Assembly (NCBI GenBank): GCA_030789695.1
Contig: CM061134.1
Location: 62,193,334 to 62,257,333, forward strand
Length of the DNA: 64,000 bases
Origin: Scilla litardierei
Taxonomy: Eukaryota; Streptophyta; Magnoliopsida; Asparagales; Asparagaceae
Reading direction: 5' to 3'
Shown here: one piece after another, positions 21,417-33,677 of the stretch
Position numbering within the stretch: position 1 is the first letter of the stretch
Layout of the letters: each line of letters opens with the position of its first letter
Notes under the pieces: generated by a model
Database searches by the model: none
Told to the model about the DNA's origin: nothing
What the model saw: only the letters and a program-made list of their open reading frames with translations
Program-made: the position numbers and the translations under genes

Positions 21417-22524
21417 TGATACGACCCAAGTACCGATATCGGGGCTACGTCCCTTCTTCATTGGGATGGGCGAGGCCGCGTCATTGCTGGTGTGGTTGCT
21501 TTACGTGGGTGTTAGCTCGTTTTCTACAGACGGCGCCAGATGTTTACAGGTGTTTTCTCACCACTGGATCGTTGACAGGCGGTTTGACGGTCAATGTGGT
21601 CAAGGGATGGCTTGGAATCCCTTGGTCCCACCAAGCATGCGTATTCTCAATGAGGGTTGTGCGAGGCCCCAATTCATCCCGAGAAACGGCTTGCTTGGGG
21701 GATCGAGGACGAGCGGGCTCTTCGTCCGGAGTGTTGGGCCTCGGTCAGCAGGGTGTAGAGGGGTAGCCTCGGCACCTAGGTGAGCGCTCAGCCTCAGTCA
21801 ATCAAGTGCCGAGGGGTAGCCTCGGTGCCCTGATTATCACTTGGTATCAGTCGATGGCGATGCTCGCTGGTGACGAATGGGCTCGTTGTCGTACGGGCCT
21901 TACATCGGTGAGTTCCGCACTGAGGGGTAGCCTTGGCGCCTTAGGTCCACTTCGTCCAGGACAAATGAAGAAACTCGTCAGAGGGCCTGACCTTGGTTCC
22001 GGCCAGGTCCCCTCTGATGCCTAAGTCAGAACGGATCTAAATGATACTCGGTGGGATCGATACGGCTCGCAAGGAGGCTATCACGCGTATCTTCGAACCG
22101 AGCTATGTGAGGGAAGATAATGGGGAAAGCAAGGTCTTTTTAGTAGAATACCTCCGTTTGTTGGTATCGAGGATTCGGTCCCCTTTCTTCGTCCCCCTTC
22201 GAGTCACTATATAGGGATTCTCACGCGATCGTCCTGTCATCCTCCCCCCTAATCTGCCCATGATCGGCCTCCCTCGGTCGCCTTTATGCGCCATGAAGGT
22301 GGGTTTATGGGGTCCCTTAATGGTCATTAAGGGGGGAGCGTTTTAGGGAGTGGTTAACTCCTGCAGTCGTGGGCTGACCAGGCGCACGTCTGATCATGGC
22401 CGACCCGATATAGGGTCCTCATGTGGGTCTTCGACAGCCGGCCCACAACTCCTTTTGGGAGCCTTCTTCTTCCCGCGTGGGCCTGGGCCGCTTGCTTTTG
22501 GGCCTCTCTAAAATGGTCGTATCA
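21417..22524 (-). repeat. E3 5' LTR (minus strand)
   Basis: 1108 bp with 10-bp inverted termini TGATACGACC / GGTCGTATCA. On the minus strand a TATATAG box lies near 22210-22217. No matching LTR is in the window, so the ends rest on the inverted termini and on position next to the protease. Flanking 5-mers (AATCG, ACACT) do not match, which argues against a solo LTR inserted here. Confidence 0.65.
21757..21940. repeat. Hairpin repeats within E3 LTR
   Basis: Three copies of GAGGGGTAGCCTCGG plus variable CACC, GTGCC or CGCC (near 21757, 21812 and 21921). CCGAGG-GGTAG-CCTCGG at the middle copy is a perfect 6-bp stem with a 5-base loop, the same design as the CTGGGGG array of this element. Confidence 0.7.
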
Positions 22525-23661
22525 ACACTCTTTCATCATCTAATCCTAATGGTGAGTGGTTGTTGTTTTGCATAAGCACTTCTCTACTAATTTCTATATG
22601 AAACTAATAAACATGCCAAGCCCCCCAAAGGACAATAACCATTGCAAGAGGAAAAAAAGAGTGTTGTTAGATGCACCGCATATTCTTATGATTTCACCGC
22701 AATTGTTAATTTTTATCGAAATTACAAAAAATAACCTTAATTAGATTTTAACTATTACTCTAAAATTTGTTAATTAATTACAAACTTTGCCCTTTAATCT
22801 TTTCATTTCACCGCAAAATGGATACATTGAAGCAAGCCCAGCCCTAGATTCTTTTCATTCTTACGAGGTGCACGCGGTTGCTACAGTTTCGGAAGGAACA
22901 TTTTTGCGGTGGGACACCAGTTTAGTGATTTGGGGTTTTATCCAGGTAGACATCGAGCAAGTCTCATATCCCTCGGAAGTTGATACGTAGCTTTTCATAA
23001 GAATTGCTCTGTCATAACCAAGTGGATACAATGAGAACAACCATAAACAAAATTACTGGAGTTCGAACATGCAAAGATGGACATGTGCACGAGATCAACA
23101 AGAGACTATGGTGTTAGATCAGCAAGCGGAAAGCGACAAAATACTTGCGCTCATCCCAATCTCAAAATAAACATGATTCACATAGATAGGGTTGGTCACT
23201 TCACAGCGACGGTAGTGGCAACTTAATCAGTCTTCCATCATGCTGCTGCCATTGGCTGACTGTTTGAAAGAAGCTTCAGCCTTTGCTTCCTCTAAGTTGC
23301 TTAATAGCTCTTGTATAAACGATGTAAGGGTCCCATGGGTAACTTGAAGTATATCTGCAGTTTGAGTGAACGATTTTAAAGCATCCACCGTGTGCTCCAA
23401 TAACCTGGACTTCATAATGAAAGGTGAAATTTGTGTGTTAGAAAGCATGTATGTCGATAACTAGATTTTGGTCGACCCCAGTTTAGTGATTTGGGGTTTT
23501 TATCCGGGTAGCAAGCAAGCACACCGTTGCTCATGGAGGCGGGGATGTTTTGCTGTGAAATTAACAGAAAATGACAGAGATGGAGAGGTGAGGTCAAGTT
23601 TGTATAAAGGGTAAAAATGGTACAAATAGCGGTGAATTAATAAATAACAAAAGTTTGGTGC
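22525..23661. other. Host-like segment between E3 and E4
   Basis: AT-rich single-copy-looking DNA. It holds a candidate terminal exon on the minus strand (23227-23428) and two copies of a 33-34 bp direct repeat (22917-22949 and 23478-23511, both containing GTTTAGTGATTTGGGGTTTT) about 560 bp apart. Nothing else can be assigned. The segment continues at 52727 beyond E4. Confidence 0.5.
23227..23428 (-). CDS. Candidate last exon of an unrecognised host gene
   Basis: The minus strand has a pyrimidine-rich stretch ending in ATGAAG or GTCCAG near 23420-23410, a plausible 3' splice site. About 60 open codons follow: LLEHTVDALKSFTQTADIL, a helical LTSFIQELLSNLEEAKAEA and a polar GSSMMED ending at TGA 23229-23227. 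The composition (amphipathic helices, acidic end) looks like a real protein C-terminus and not a chance ORF. It does not resemble any of the retroelement genes nearby. I do not recognise the family. Upstream exons are not identified; they could lie to the right beyond E4 (52727-53922). Confidence 0.35.
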
Positions 23662-23836
23662 TGTTAGATAATAAGAAGAACGAGTAACCATGGCACAAAG
23701 CCATGGTTCTCTATTTATTAAATCACTAGAAGCCCAAAGGCCATATAATAACCAAAGGTCCCCATTAGTAGGGATAATGGGGAGTAATGGGGGGATAAAG
23801 ATGAGGGGAGGCCAAAAGCTTCCCTCATTCATAACA
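23662..23836 (-). repeat. E4 3' LTR
   Basis: 175 bp, plus-strand reading TGTTAGATAA...CATAACA. The opposite copy at 52545-52721 is almost the same. The purine tract GTGGATAAGGGGGAG (minus strand) adjoins it at 23837-23851. Confidence 0.92.
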
Positions 23837-26800
23837 CTCCCCCTTATCCACCCATTACTTTGGTCTTAGTGTAAATGCTAAGGGGGTGGATACTTCTGGA
23901 TCCGGAGTAATCGTGTTTGCCTCGTTAAACCTTAGCTGTGAAAAACTCAGTGGGAAAAACCAACAGCTTAACGAAAAAGAGTGCAACCCACATGTTACTC
24001 CCCCTGATCCATACAAGCCTTATGCGTGTAGGTCTTTTAGCTTTCATTAGAGGTGGACACTTTAGGGTCCAGAGTTAAATGAGGTTGCCTCATTAAAACC
24101 TTTGGCTATGGAAAACCCAATGGGAAAACCCATAGCCAAGGGAAAAAGAGTACAACTCTACTATCAACTCCCCCTGATCAGTACAAGCTTCAGGCTTGCA
24201 GATCTCCTATGTATCTATACAATCATTTACTATTCGTCTATACATCCATCATGTTCTGAATACAATCATCACTCATCTATACAAGTTTCACTCATATCTA
24301 GCGGCTACTGGAAAACAGTGGCGCTCAGGAGTGATACGCTCTACAAAGTTTGGTAGATGGCTCCACGTATGTATTCCTTCACTCATTCTTCACTGTGTCT
24401 GCAAGGTACTGCTGGACCTGGATGAGCGTATTTTAGAATGCTTTTTGGATGATAAGACTCTCAGAAGATGTAGACTTTTGGAAGATAATGCGTAGATGTT
24501 TAGGAGGTGGCCAGCCATTTTTGCGTAGTCATTGCGATGGTCTGTAAACCTGCATATGCGATATTTATTCCTTGGATGCTGATCCTTGACCCTTAGAAGT
24601 TGCGCAGAAGCAGCTTATCCTTGGTCTATTGGTGCTCTCCAGGGCAGCACTGTATCTGGCTAACAGCTTTACTACAGACGTTCTATTAGAGACACGTGTA
24701 GTTGGCCAGATAAAGGAGTGTAACTAGTACTAGGTACTTCAGGACCTAGGATGTCCTCCCCCTCTTCCAGCGACTGGAAAGCGTCATAAATATGCATCCA
24801 TTTTTAATAGATTGCAAATGGACATCTTTCTTCATAAACTCCTGGTGTATGAGAAATATGATAGGTATAAAAGGATTCCACCACGAAAGTGTTTAATCTG
24901 TAAGCCGAGATAATACCTTGTTTTGCCTAGGTATTTCATTTCGAAGGTATGCTTAAGGCTATCAGATATATCAATGGTCTCTGCAGGAGATCCTATTATA
25001 TTTAAGTCGTCCACATAGACGGCGACTAATACAAATCATGTCCATGTTCCTTTGATAAAGATACATGGGAGATTTCATTATTTAGGAAATTCTTGTTTAG
25101 TAAGGAATTCTCTAAATCTGTTATACCACATTTTTCGTGTAAGATCATATAATGATCTTTGAAGCCTTTATAGAGGAGACGTTCATACGTCTCTCTTTCA
25201 TCTCTGGGGGTAGAGTATACCCTTCTGGAAGTTTCATATAGATCTCTATATCTATATAGCCATATAGATATGCAGTCACAACGTCCATGAGTTGCATTTC
25301 TTGGCTTTTCCAGAGACGTTTAGGCTTAGTATGAAAATAGGAAAATGATCACATTTCCTTCATTTCTTATTCTTATGAAAACCCCAACTTATATTCCACA
25401 GGTTATACACATTCAGGTGTATGGACTACTGGTCCAAAGACTTTGCTTTTTCAAGAGTGAGTCCAGCTCTACTCTTATTGCATCGTCCCACTTTGGCCAA
25501 TCTATGCGTTTATGCTATAGAAAAGTGGGTTGAACGTCATCGTCGTATTCAGCGACGTGAACGGCAATAGCGAAAGCAAAATCGTCGTCGACAACTGTGC
25601 TATATTTGTCCAGTACCTCTCCAGTACGTACGTAATATAATGATGTTTCTCCTATTGTTTCCTCTGCAGGGGAAATCAGGAGGGGAGAGGTCGCTAGTTT
25701 GAGCTCAGCATCCTGTGGAGGGATCATGTTAATATCTCCAGGAATCTTCCTCTTTCGAGGAACTTATCTTTTGAACCTGGCGGGCGTCCTTTTTTCAATT
25801 GAGGTATAGCCAATTCTGCTGCCGGTGGATTGCAACCATCAATGGGGATGTCAATCCTAGCTGGCGTGTTGGCAGCAGGGACGTGTGAACGAATAATCTT
25901 ATGGCTGTCCGTGAATTTATCCGCCAATTTATGTACTTTAGTCTGAATGTGAGGGATCTTCCGGATCTCATCTTCACACAAAAATAGTATGCGGATCATA
26001 ACGAGATTAGGACTTTTGTGTCCCATGATATGGTCTCAGAAGCTTCAGGCTTCTTTAGAATGCGTGCTTATTATAATGAGAATTTGCTCATCAAATTCAC
26101 AGTTATCAAGACGAGGTGATATGGGGGCATATATTAGCACATCCAAACACTCTCAAATGAGATATGTTTGGTGGTGAACCATAAGCAAGCTGCATCAGCA
26201 ATAAGATATGGCCACAAGAGGGCCGTATCGTGATAAGCGATGCAGAATGCAGTATGGCGTATCCCTAAAAATCCACAGGCAACTGAGATTTAACAATGGA
26301 CGCGAAAGCCATTGGAGTCTCTTTATCAGAGACTTTGATGAACATGCTACAGGATGTTCAATTTCAATGCCAGTTGCTTGACAGTAGTCTTGAAAACCCC
26401 ATGTAGTGAATTCACCCACATTATCAGCTTTTGAGAAAGCTAGGTTGCGGGTGAACAAAAAGGCATACATACGACCATATATTAGATGCATCTATCAGTA
26501 CATTGAAGTACTGAAATGGGCCACTTGCAGGGTGAATAGGCCCGCAAAGGTCACCATGTATTCTCTCAATAAAGCCAGGAGACTCTAATCCCACTTTCAG
26601 GAGGGAAGGTCTTCTCTATAGGTTTTCCCTTATGACAAAGGGGACAAGGAAACTCAACCTTTTGAAGAATCTTTAGGTTCTCCAAAGGATTCATTTGATG
26701 GTGCGTCCATCATCGCTGATCCAGGATGACCAAGTCTATTGTGCCAGAGTTGAAAACTCTGGCAATGAAAGGCACTTCTGGTGCTCGATCAAGTTGGCTT

Positions 26801-27159
26801 TATATAGGATGAATATCTGTAATGATAGGGACCCGACGGGGGTCCAATGAAATCGTGCATAGATGGTCTTCTGGCCATCCTCTTGACGAGTTACATAAAG
26901 ATATTCACTATTTATTATCCACAGTTTCCAAGTTATGTTTGTTTAAACGAAATATACTTGAAACTTGGGAGATTACTCTATGAATTAGGAGAGAAAAACG
27001 CATCTTTTAGTCTCGTTGTATGTGGGAGCAATTTAAATGCTTTACCAGTGCATCGATGCACTGTCCACAATATATCACATTTCATCTATATTAATGCAAA
27101 GTGGAAATTTATTTGAGTAATTCAAAATAAAGTTCATTCAAAGCAAACTAAAGATGAAG
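23837..27159 (-). pseudogene. E4 pol remnants (integrase, RT, 3' end)
   Basis: From high to low coordinates on the minus strand: a pre-integrase segment near 26650-26800 with CPLCHKGKP; integrase core near 26500-26250 with DNVGEF and ESLIKRL-like pieces; a linker with HVPAANTPARIDIPI and LKKGRPPGSKDK (26026-25724); VDDDFAFAIAVH (25640-25550); the RT catalytic region MDDLNIIG at about 25014 followed by MKYLGKTRYYLGLQI. Many stops and frameshifts interrupt all domains. From 24350 to 23837 is the 3' untranslated part, with a sequence ending in repeated GGAAAA runs that is widespread in plant copia elements and also present in E7. Confidence 0.82.
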
Positions 27160-28066
27160 CTATATAGATTTAAATGCATAGATATAAAGATAGGGCTCAA
27201 TCGAGCAGACAGTAATTTCGAAGTCTTGTGCAGTGAACTTGGTCAGAGCTTGAATATCTGCCAGGTTTATTTCAAGGGGAGGCTTCAGGCTCGCCTGATA
27301 CAGATCCTGGAGGTGGCGAGGAGTGCGACAGTTTCTGGACCAATGTCCAGTCATGCCACATCTATAGCTTATGTCCTCCCAGTTCTTCTTTGGAATTGGC
27401 ACTGGACAAGTGTTCTTATTATTCCATTTGAAGTTTTTCTTCCCACTATTGTTGTTGCTGGTCTGGGGAGGTTCTCCTCTAGATGGCATCATTACAGCTT
27501 TCCCTTTGTTATTTCTAGCCTTCTTCTTGTTTTTCCACTTCTGGGGAGAAACATGGTGGGCTTCTGGGATAGGGGCAGTACCAGCAGGGCGCAAGTTATG
27601 AGTGGCAAGTAGTAAATCTTTATTCTGCTCTGCCCTAAGAAGGCAAGAGATCAGATCAGTGAACTTCGTGAAGTTGCGTTCACGATACTGTTGCATGAGG
27701 ATTGCATCTTTCTCGTGAAACGAGGTAAATGTCTTTTCCAACATGCGATGCTCAGTCACTTCTTCACAGCACAACTTCAGGCGTGAGGTGATATTATGGA
27801 GTGCATAGTTATACTCAGCAACGGACTTATAGTCCTGTAGTCTGAGGTTTTCCCACACATAACTGGCACGTTGTAATATTACATCGATTTGATGTTTATA
27901 ACGTGCCTCCAACGCTTGCCACAACTCCAATGGGTCTTCCACCGTTAAGTATTCGGTCTTTAAGGTCCAGTCTATGTGTCTTCCGATATAGATAATGGCT
28001 TTCGCCTTATCTATGTCGGAGACAATGGTTGGAGCACTGCTAGATGCTTGTGCCACTTCAGGGGCA
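27160..28066 (-). pseudogene. E4 gag, C-terminal part
   Basis: The open reading continues the gag broken by E5. It shows DKAKAIIYIGRHIDWTLK, LWQALEARYKHQ, YNYALHNITSRLKLC and the nucleic-acid-binding knuckle YRCGMTGHWSRNC, in which the first Cys of the CCHC set is replaced (Ser-Tyr-Arg-Cys). It then runs into the start of the protease linker and stops at 27160. Gag of this type coats the element RNA. The N-terminal part is at 50468-50625. Confidence 0.88.
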
Positions 28067-29175
28067 TGACTCTCCCAGAAAGGTGATACTCGCAAGTGTA
28101 CGAGGTCGGCAAATAATATACCCGGTAAGTACGGGATCATATCCACAGCGACGGAACTAATCTGCAAATTCACACAAATAGTTGGAGCATGTAAAGAATG
28201 GTTGGGGGTTCTTACCACCCTATAGGGGTGAATGATTGTTTGGAGAGTTGGTTTATCTAAACACCCTAGAGTTAGGGTAATGTCCTAAGGTTTGGAAGAA
28301 AATGAGAGAAAGGGTGCGGGTGTTAAGGATATCAGTAGGATTACTCAGTTGCTCTGCTAAATATTAATTCCATGATAACTCGATCGCTCATCCATTTCAA
28401 GGTATGAGAATCGGGGAATAATCAATTAAGCACATATGGGGTGCACCAAGGGTAATTGCTAACTGGGTTCTTCCCTTAATTAGTAGCTCATGAATCACTC
28501 TCACACCCATTTCAAGGTATGTGAGAGTAGTACATATAGGTTGTGGTGCGCAGCACACAACCACCGTTCTGCGACCCCTTTCGAATAATGCACGATTCAA
28601 TAGATGGGTCACAACCGAATTAACAATTTGAATTGATGGATGAATTAAACTTCTAAATTACGAAATATGGATTAAAAGATTCTTGCATTCATTTCAAGAT
28701 AGGCAATACCCTTTGGATACATAGATGCAACAATTACGAAGCACCACCGTTCTTCGGCTCCTCCATGGATAGTATCAAACCCAATTACTCATAAGTTTAA
28801 TTCACCCAACAACATGGATTAACAAGGGGTGCTGGATATTAACATTAGCAAGGCAATCAATACATCCTACACCAATCCAAAACACCCACACAATGAATCT
28901 AGCCTAGCATTTCAAGAACAGAATCAGCATTCATAAGAATAGACATAGTTCAATGCAAAAGATGAAAGCAAATAGGTATTAGAAAGAGGGTTGGAGATTT
29001 GTCACCAAATACAAGCTTCTTCAATTAGCAATCAGTCTCAGCAATAGCAAAAACGAAATCAGAAAGCTCAAAACTCTCAAAAACCCTAATGCCCTTCTCA
29101 AGGAAGAAGATGACCTAAAAATAGCAAAAAATTAAGCTCTATTTTGTTCTCCCTTATTACATCTGAATAGTAGTG

Positions 29176-29182
29176 TTTTATA
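29176..29182 (-). promoter_or_regulatory. TATA box of E5 LTR
   Basis: TATAAAA on the minus strand, preceded by a CCCCTAGGGG palindrome and, about 120 bases further upstream, by the CAGTCGACTG array. The counterpart in the active 5' LTR is at 49708-49714. Confidence 0.7.
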
Positions 29183-29304
29183 CCCCCTAGGGGTTACATC
29201 TCATCCATCCAAATCTTCATCCAACGATTCACATCAACTGGAGAGAAATCGGGTTAAGAAAAACCCGTTTCTCGTAACCCAGACTGCGGTCAAAACCCCC
29301 CGAT

Positions 29305-29660
29305 CAGTCGACTGTCGAACAAATGACAGTCGACTGATGGCAGAAAATTCATATTGCTTCCAAGGGGGACAGGCGACTGTCTTAAAATATCACAGTCGAC
29401 TGTGTCATCCAAAGGCGACTGTTTTCTGTTCTTCAGTTGCCTGCTGCAGAAATGTCAAAATAACAGAGAGTTGGCTCTTTTTGCTCCCTCAGGAATCCGA
29501 AATATCAGTCGACTGATGCGAAGATGACAGGCGACTGTATTAGATTACAGTCGGCTGTCAATCCTCTTTCAGGCGACTGTCATTGGGCTTCATCTTCGCC
29601 AGCTTCAGTTCTTTAAATGCAGGCGACTGCCGTTGTTTGGGCAGTCGACTGTTGGGTTCC
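29305..29660. repeat. CAGTCGACTG palindrome array in E5 3' LTR
   Basis: Perfect palindromes include CAGTCGACTG at 29305-29314 and 29327-29336, CACAGTCGACTGTG at 29391-29404 and ATCAGTCGACTGAT at 29504-29517. They are mixed with half-sites AGGCGACTG and CAGTCGGCTG. On the minus strand the array lies directly upstream of the TATA box, as in E1 and E6. The matching array in the other LTR is at about 49833-50225. Confidence 0.85.
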
Positions 29661-29935
29661 CAGGCGACTGCCTTTGCTTCTGCAGGCACCTGTTTTGCAC
29701 TCCTCTTCTTGAGTTGATTTAGTCCCTTTTGGGACACCTGAAAATTCCAGAAAAATCCCTATAAATATAATAGACATTTATAATGCTTAGGGAAGTGAAA
29801 TTGTGCAAGAATAAAATCATATGCTCACAAATGATGAGTTAGCGTAAATGTAGTTAAGAGAGCATGATTCCATGGATTATATGCACAAGAGGAGATAATT
29901 ATGAGGTTAGAATATGCAATATTTATTCATAATCA

Positions 29936-31018
29936 CACCCCCAACTAGCTTTTTACTAGTCCCTTACAAAATAAGTGATCAATCCCAAAATACAATGTTG
30001 ACTCTATCCATGTATTATTGGCAATACTAAAGGGTGTTGAAATCATATATATAAGGGCAAAGTTCTCAAGTCTATACACTCTCCCCTAAGATTGTAATCT
30101 CATTCCTCTTACACATTCCACCATCCACACCTAAGCTTAGTATACCCCTTAATATGTCGCAATCTCATGATGTAAGATCCTTAGGAACTCTCGAGCTTAT
30201 GGGATATAACACTTACTCCCTCGAAAGATCATGGAAATGAGTTGTGGTTCAAATTTCATGCACTTACTCAAATTTCATGGCAATTTTTGCCTTATTCAAA
30301 GTACCATGGCAAAAGTTCATGCCTTATTCAAATGTGCACAAGTGCACTTATTATTGTAACATTTGATAGCATTCATTTGAGCAACTCCAAATTCCAAATC
30401 ACTATCTTAGGATCCATGAATATAAACCTAGCCGAATTTTTAAAGTTTCTAAGGCTAAATCAATTGATTGTTGATACCAAGGTTTCTACATCACTATAGG
30501 GTTTCAAATGGGCGGTAATTGTCATGAGCTTTAAGTTAAAGGGCCAAGTGTAAGCATGAAGAGAGACAATTAATTGCCCTTAGTACATAAAGATACAACA
30601 CACCCTAATTTGCCAAAATCCACTTCAAGAATACATTTTTACCAAAGTTGGGAGGGATCACCACATTTAATCGATAGGTCTAACAAAAAGCTATGGGTTG
30701 CAGAAATGTTGGTGATGGATGGAAATTTTTTTTTATTTCAATCAATTTATTCACAAAAAAGGATGAAAATAATAATAAGATGCTCAAGGAGTTTCTATAT
30801 CCTAGTCCACATCCCCCAACTAAAAATAAACATGGTCCTCAATGTTTGAAGGGTGAGATGAAGTATGTGCATGAAGATGGATAAACTAGGATAAGAAAGC
30901 TTGAGCAAGGGTTATTCATTACTACATATTACTAGATAGGAAAGTTTTGGAGCGAACACACCTAGTTGGTTCCACCCGGTGATGGTTCCGTAAGCTCCAT
31001 GGTGTACTCGTCTCTGCT
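29936..31018 (-). other. E5 3' non-coding region
   Basis: AT-rich, between the integrase stop and the polypurine tract. No accessory gene is visible. Confidence 0.7.
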
Positions 31019-33245
31019 TTACGGCTCTTGGTAGTGCTTTAAGCGTTGGCCGTTCACCTTGAATTCATTGCCGTTTTGTGGGTTGGCAATGGTCACCGCG
31101 CCATGTGGAAACACCTCCCGAAAAATGAAAGGTCCAATCCATTTCGAACGAAGCTTTCCGGGGAAGAGGTGAAGTCTTAAGTTGTAAAGTAGCACTTCTC
31201 CCCTAGGGTGAATTCTCTCCTCAAAGTGATTCGATCATGGGTGCATTTAAGCCTCTCCTTCACAAGCTTGGAATTGTTTTATGCCTCCCTCCTTATCTCT
31301 TCGAGCTCCACTAACTGCAATTTACGAGAAGAGGGGTCAATTTCACAATTAAACTTTTTAATTGCCCAAAAGGATTTGTGTTCAAGTTCAATGGGCAAGT
31401 GGCAAAATTTACCAAAAACTAAGCGATATGGGGACATCCCTAAAACCGTTCTGTAGGCGGTATGATACGCCCACAATGCCTCGGGAAGACGCATGCTCCA
31501 ATCCTTCCTTGATGGATTCACCGTCTTTTGGAGTATGTTCATGATCTCCCGATTCGCCAACTCCGCTTGTCCATTGGTTTGGGGGTGGTAAGATGTAGAA
31601 ACCTTGTGTTTCACCCCCTAACTTCTTCATTAAGCTTGTGAAGAGGCGGTTGCAGAAATGTGACCCTCCGTCGCTTATCATAGCCTTTGGCACCCAAATC
31701 ATCCGAAAATGTTTTCTTTCATGAATTTAGGCACGATAGCCGCATCATTGGTCCTACAAGGAATAGCCTCAACCTATTTAGATACATAATCTATAGCAAT
31801 CAAAATATATGTGTACCCAAAGGATGGGGAAAATGGCCCCATAAAATCAATGCCCCAACAATCAAAAATTTCTAATTCAAGAATGGGGTTTAGCGGCATC
31901 ATATTTATTTTAGTAATTCCCCCCAACTTTTGGCAAGCTAAGCATGATTTACAATACGTATAAGTGTCCTTAAACATGCTAGGCCAATAAAAACCACATT
32001 GTAGAATTTTTGCTACGGTCTTTTGGGCGGAAAAATTACCACCGCATACACCTTCATGGCAAAAGTGTAAAACACTATCAAACTCATGGTCGGGTATGCA
32101 TCTCCTTACTATTTGGTCATTGCAATACTTGTAAAGGTAAGGGTCGTCGAAAAAGAAGGATTTTACCTCAAAGATGAACCTTTTGTAATCTTGGCGAGAC
32201 CAAGAAGAATGAGTCTTACCAGTGACCAAGTAGTTTATTATGTCGGCATACCATGGGAGTGTGTGGGAGACCACAAAAAGATGTTCGTCGGGAAACGAAT
32301 CATTCAATGGGATGGTTGCCGGATCCATGCTCATCGTTAACCGTGAAAGGTGATCGGCAACATGATTTTCGCACCATTCTTGTCCTTGATGGCGATGTTG
32401 AATTCCTGCAAGAGCAAAATCCAACGGATTAGTCTAGGCTTAGCGTCTTTCTTGGAAAGGAGATATTTAAGAGCGGCATGGTCGGTGAAGATTGTATTTG
32501 GGAATCCCAATATGTAGCTCCTAAATTTCTCCAACGCGAAGACAACGGCTAAAAGCTCCTTCTCCGTGGTGGTGTAGTTTCGTTGAGCCTCATTCATGCT
32601 CTTGCTTGCATAGTAAATCACCCCGGGGACGTTGTCCAAGCACGGCACCAACCGCATAGTCACTAGCATCGCACATGATTTCGAAGGGCGATGTCCAATC
32701 TGGCACCTGCAGAATAGGTGAACGTGTAAGAAAATTTTTCAACTTCTCAAAAGCAATTGACAATCATTATTCCAAGGAAAATCTACATCGTTTTTCATAA
32801 GCATGCAAAGCGGCTGAGATATAGAACTAAAATCTTTTATGAACCTCCTATGAAGACCGGCATGCCCAAGAAATGATCGAATATCTCTTACGCAACGAGG
32901 AGTGGGTAGCTTTTCTATTACCTCGATCTTGGGTTTATCGACGTGCATACCTTCCTTGGATACAATATGACCGAGGACTAAGCCTTCGGTGGTCATGAAA
33001 TGGCATTTCTCCCAATTCAAGAGATGGTTTTTCTCGATGCACCGATCTAATACCAAAGCCAAGTTAGATAAATAATTATTAAATGAGCTACCATACATAG
33101 AGAAATCATCCATGAATACCTCTACAATCTTTTCAACCATATCATGGAAAATGCTAAGCATACAACGTTGAAAGGTTGCGGGGGCATTACATAGGCCAAA
33201 TGGCATCCTCCGGAATGCAAAAGTGCCAAAAGGACAAGTGAATGT
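31019..33245 (-). pseudogene. E5 pol, second part: RT end, RNase H, integrase
   Basis: It continues directly from 45266 once E6 is removed. RT palm pieces: FRRMPFGLCNAPATFQRCM, catalytic VFMDDFSMYG, ETEGLVLGHIVS-like TTEGLVLGHIVSKEG. RNase H: VIYYASKSMNEAQRNYTT, EKELLAVVFALEKFR, TDHAALKYLL. Integrase: zinc finger CHEGVCGGNF then CKSCLACQK, core WGIDFMGPF, then [16 protein letters not shown] and SPYRLVFGK. The C-terminus ends in [10 protein letters not shown] before the stop at 31021-31019. There are frameshifts near 32740, 32340 and 31610 and stops throughout. Confidence 0.88.
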
Positions 33246-33677
33246 TGTTGAGTATTGATTCCCCGGTTTTGGGTTTTGATGATGAACAAACATAAATATC
33301 GTGAACTAACTCTTTGTGAGCGCAGTTATGGAGATCGTCGCCAAATTTCTATGAACATCAAAAGCGACGTCACGAGACTTCTCAAAGCATGTGATCGTAT
33401 GATTGAAGCTTCATTGAAGCTCAAGGACCATTATTGAAGTCAAGAGATTCGGAATGAAGCGTTTGAAGATGGTTCGTCAAGTTTTATTTATAGTCTTCTA
33501 GCTTCGTTTCGTAGATTGTTAAGCCTTGAGTAGGTCTTACGTTTTAATATTCATAACGCTCATATCTTAGAGCTAGGATCTTATTAGAAGCCCATACAAA
33601 CTTTCCCGAAGCTTCACGCTTCGATTCGCGGCTTCTTGTGCATGTTAGTTGGTTCAAGAAGAAGAACCAACCGACTA

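Larger units (their letters stand above)
14398..22524 (-). mobile_element. E3: Tat-lineage Ty3/gypsy retrotransposon, 5' gag lost, 3' end cut by E2
   Basis: Read on the minus strand the order is LTR (22524-21417), protease, RT, RNase H, a second RNase H, integrase, a tandem hairpin repeat, then an oppositely oriented accessory gene. The second RNase H and the antisense accessory gene are hallmarks of the Tat lineage (maize Grande and Cinful carry such extra ORFs). Primer site and gag are missing between LTR and protease. The far LTR is not in the window; it may lie to the left of E2 if E2 is nested in E3. The element is old, with many frameshifts. Confidence 0.85.
28067..29935 (-). repeat. 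E5 3' LTR
   Basis: 1869 bp, plus-strand ends TGACTCTCCC and ATAATCA. On the minus strand the preceding purine tract is TAGTTGGGGGTG (29936-29950). It contains a CAGTCGACTG array and a minus-strand TATA box at 29176-29182. Confidence 0.92.

Noticed and set aside
21417..22524. Solo LTR insertion
   Set aside because: Flanking 5-mers do not match, and the LTR stands at the expected 5' side of the Tat protease-pol in the right orientation.
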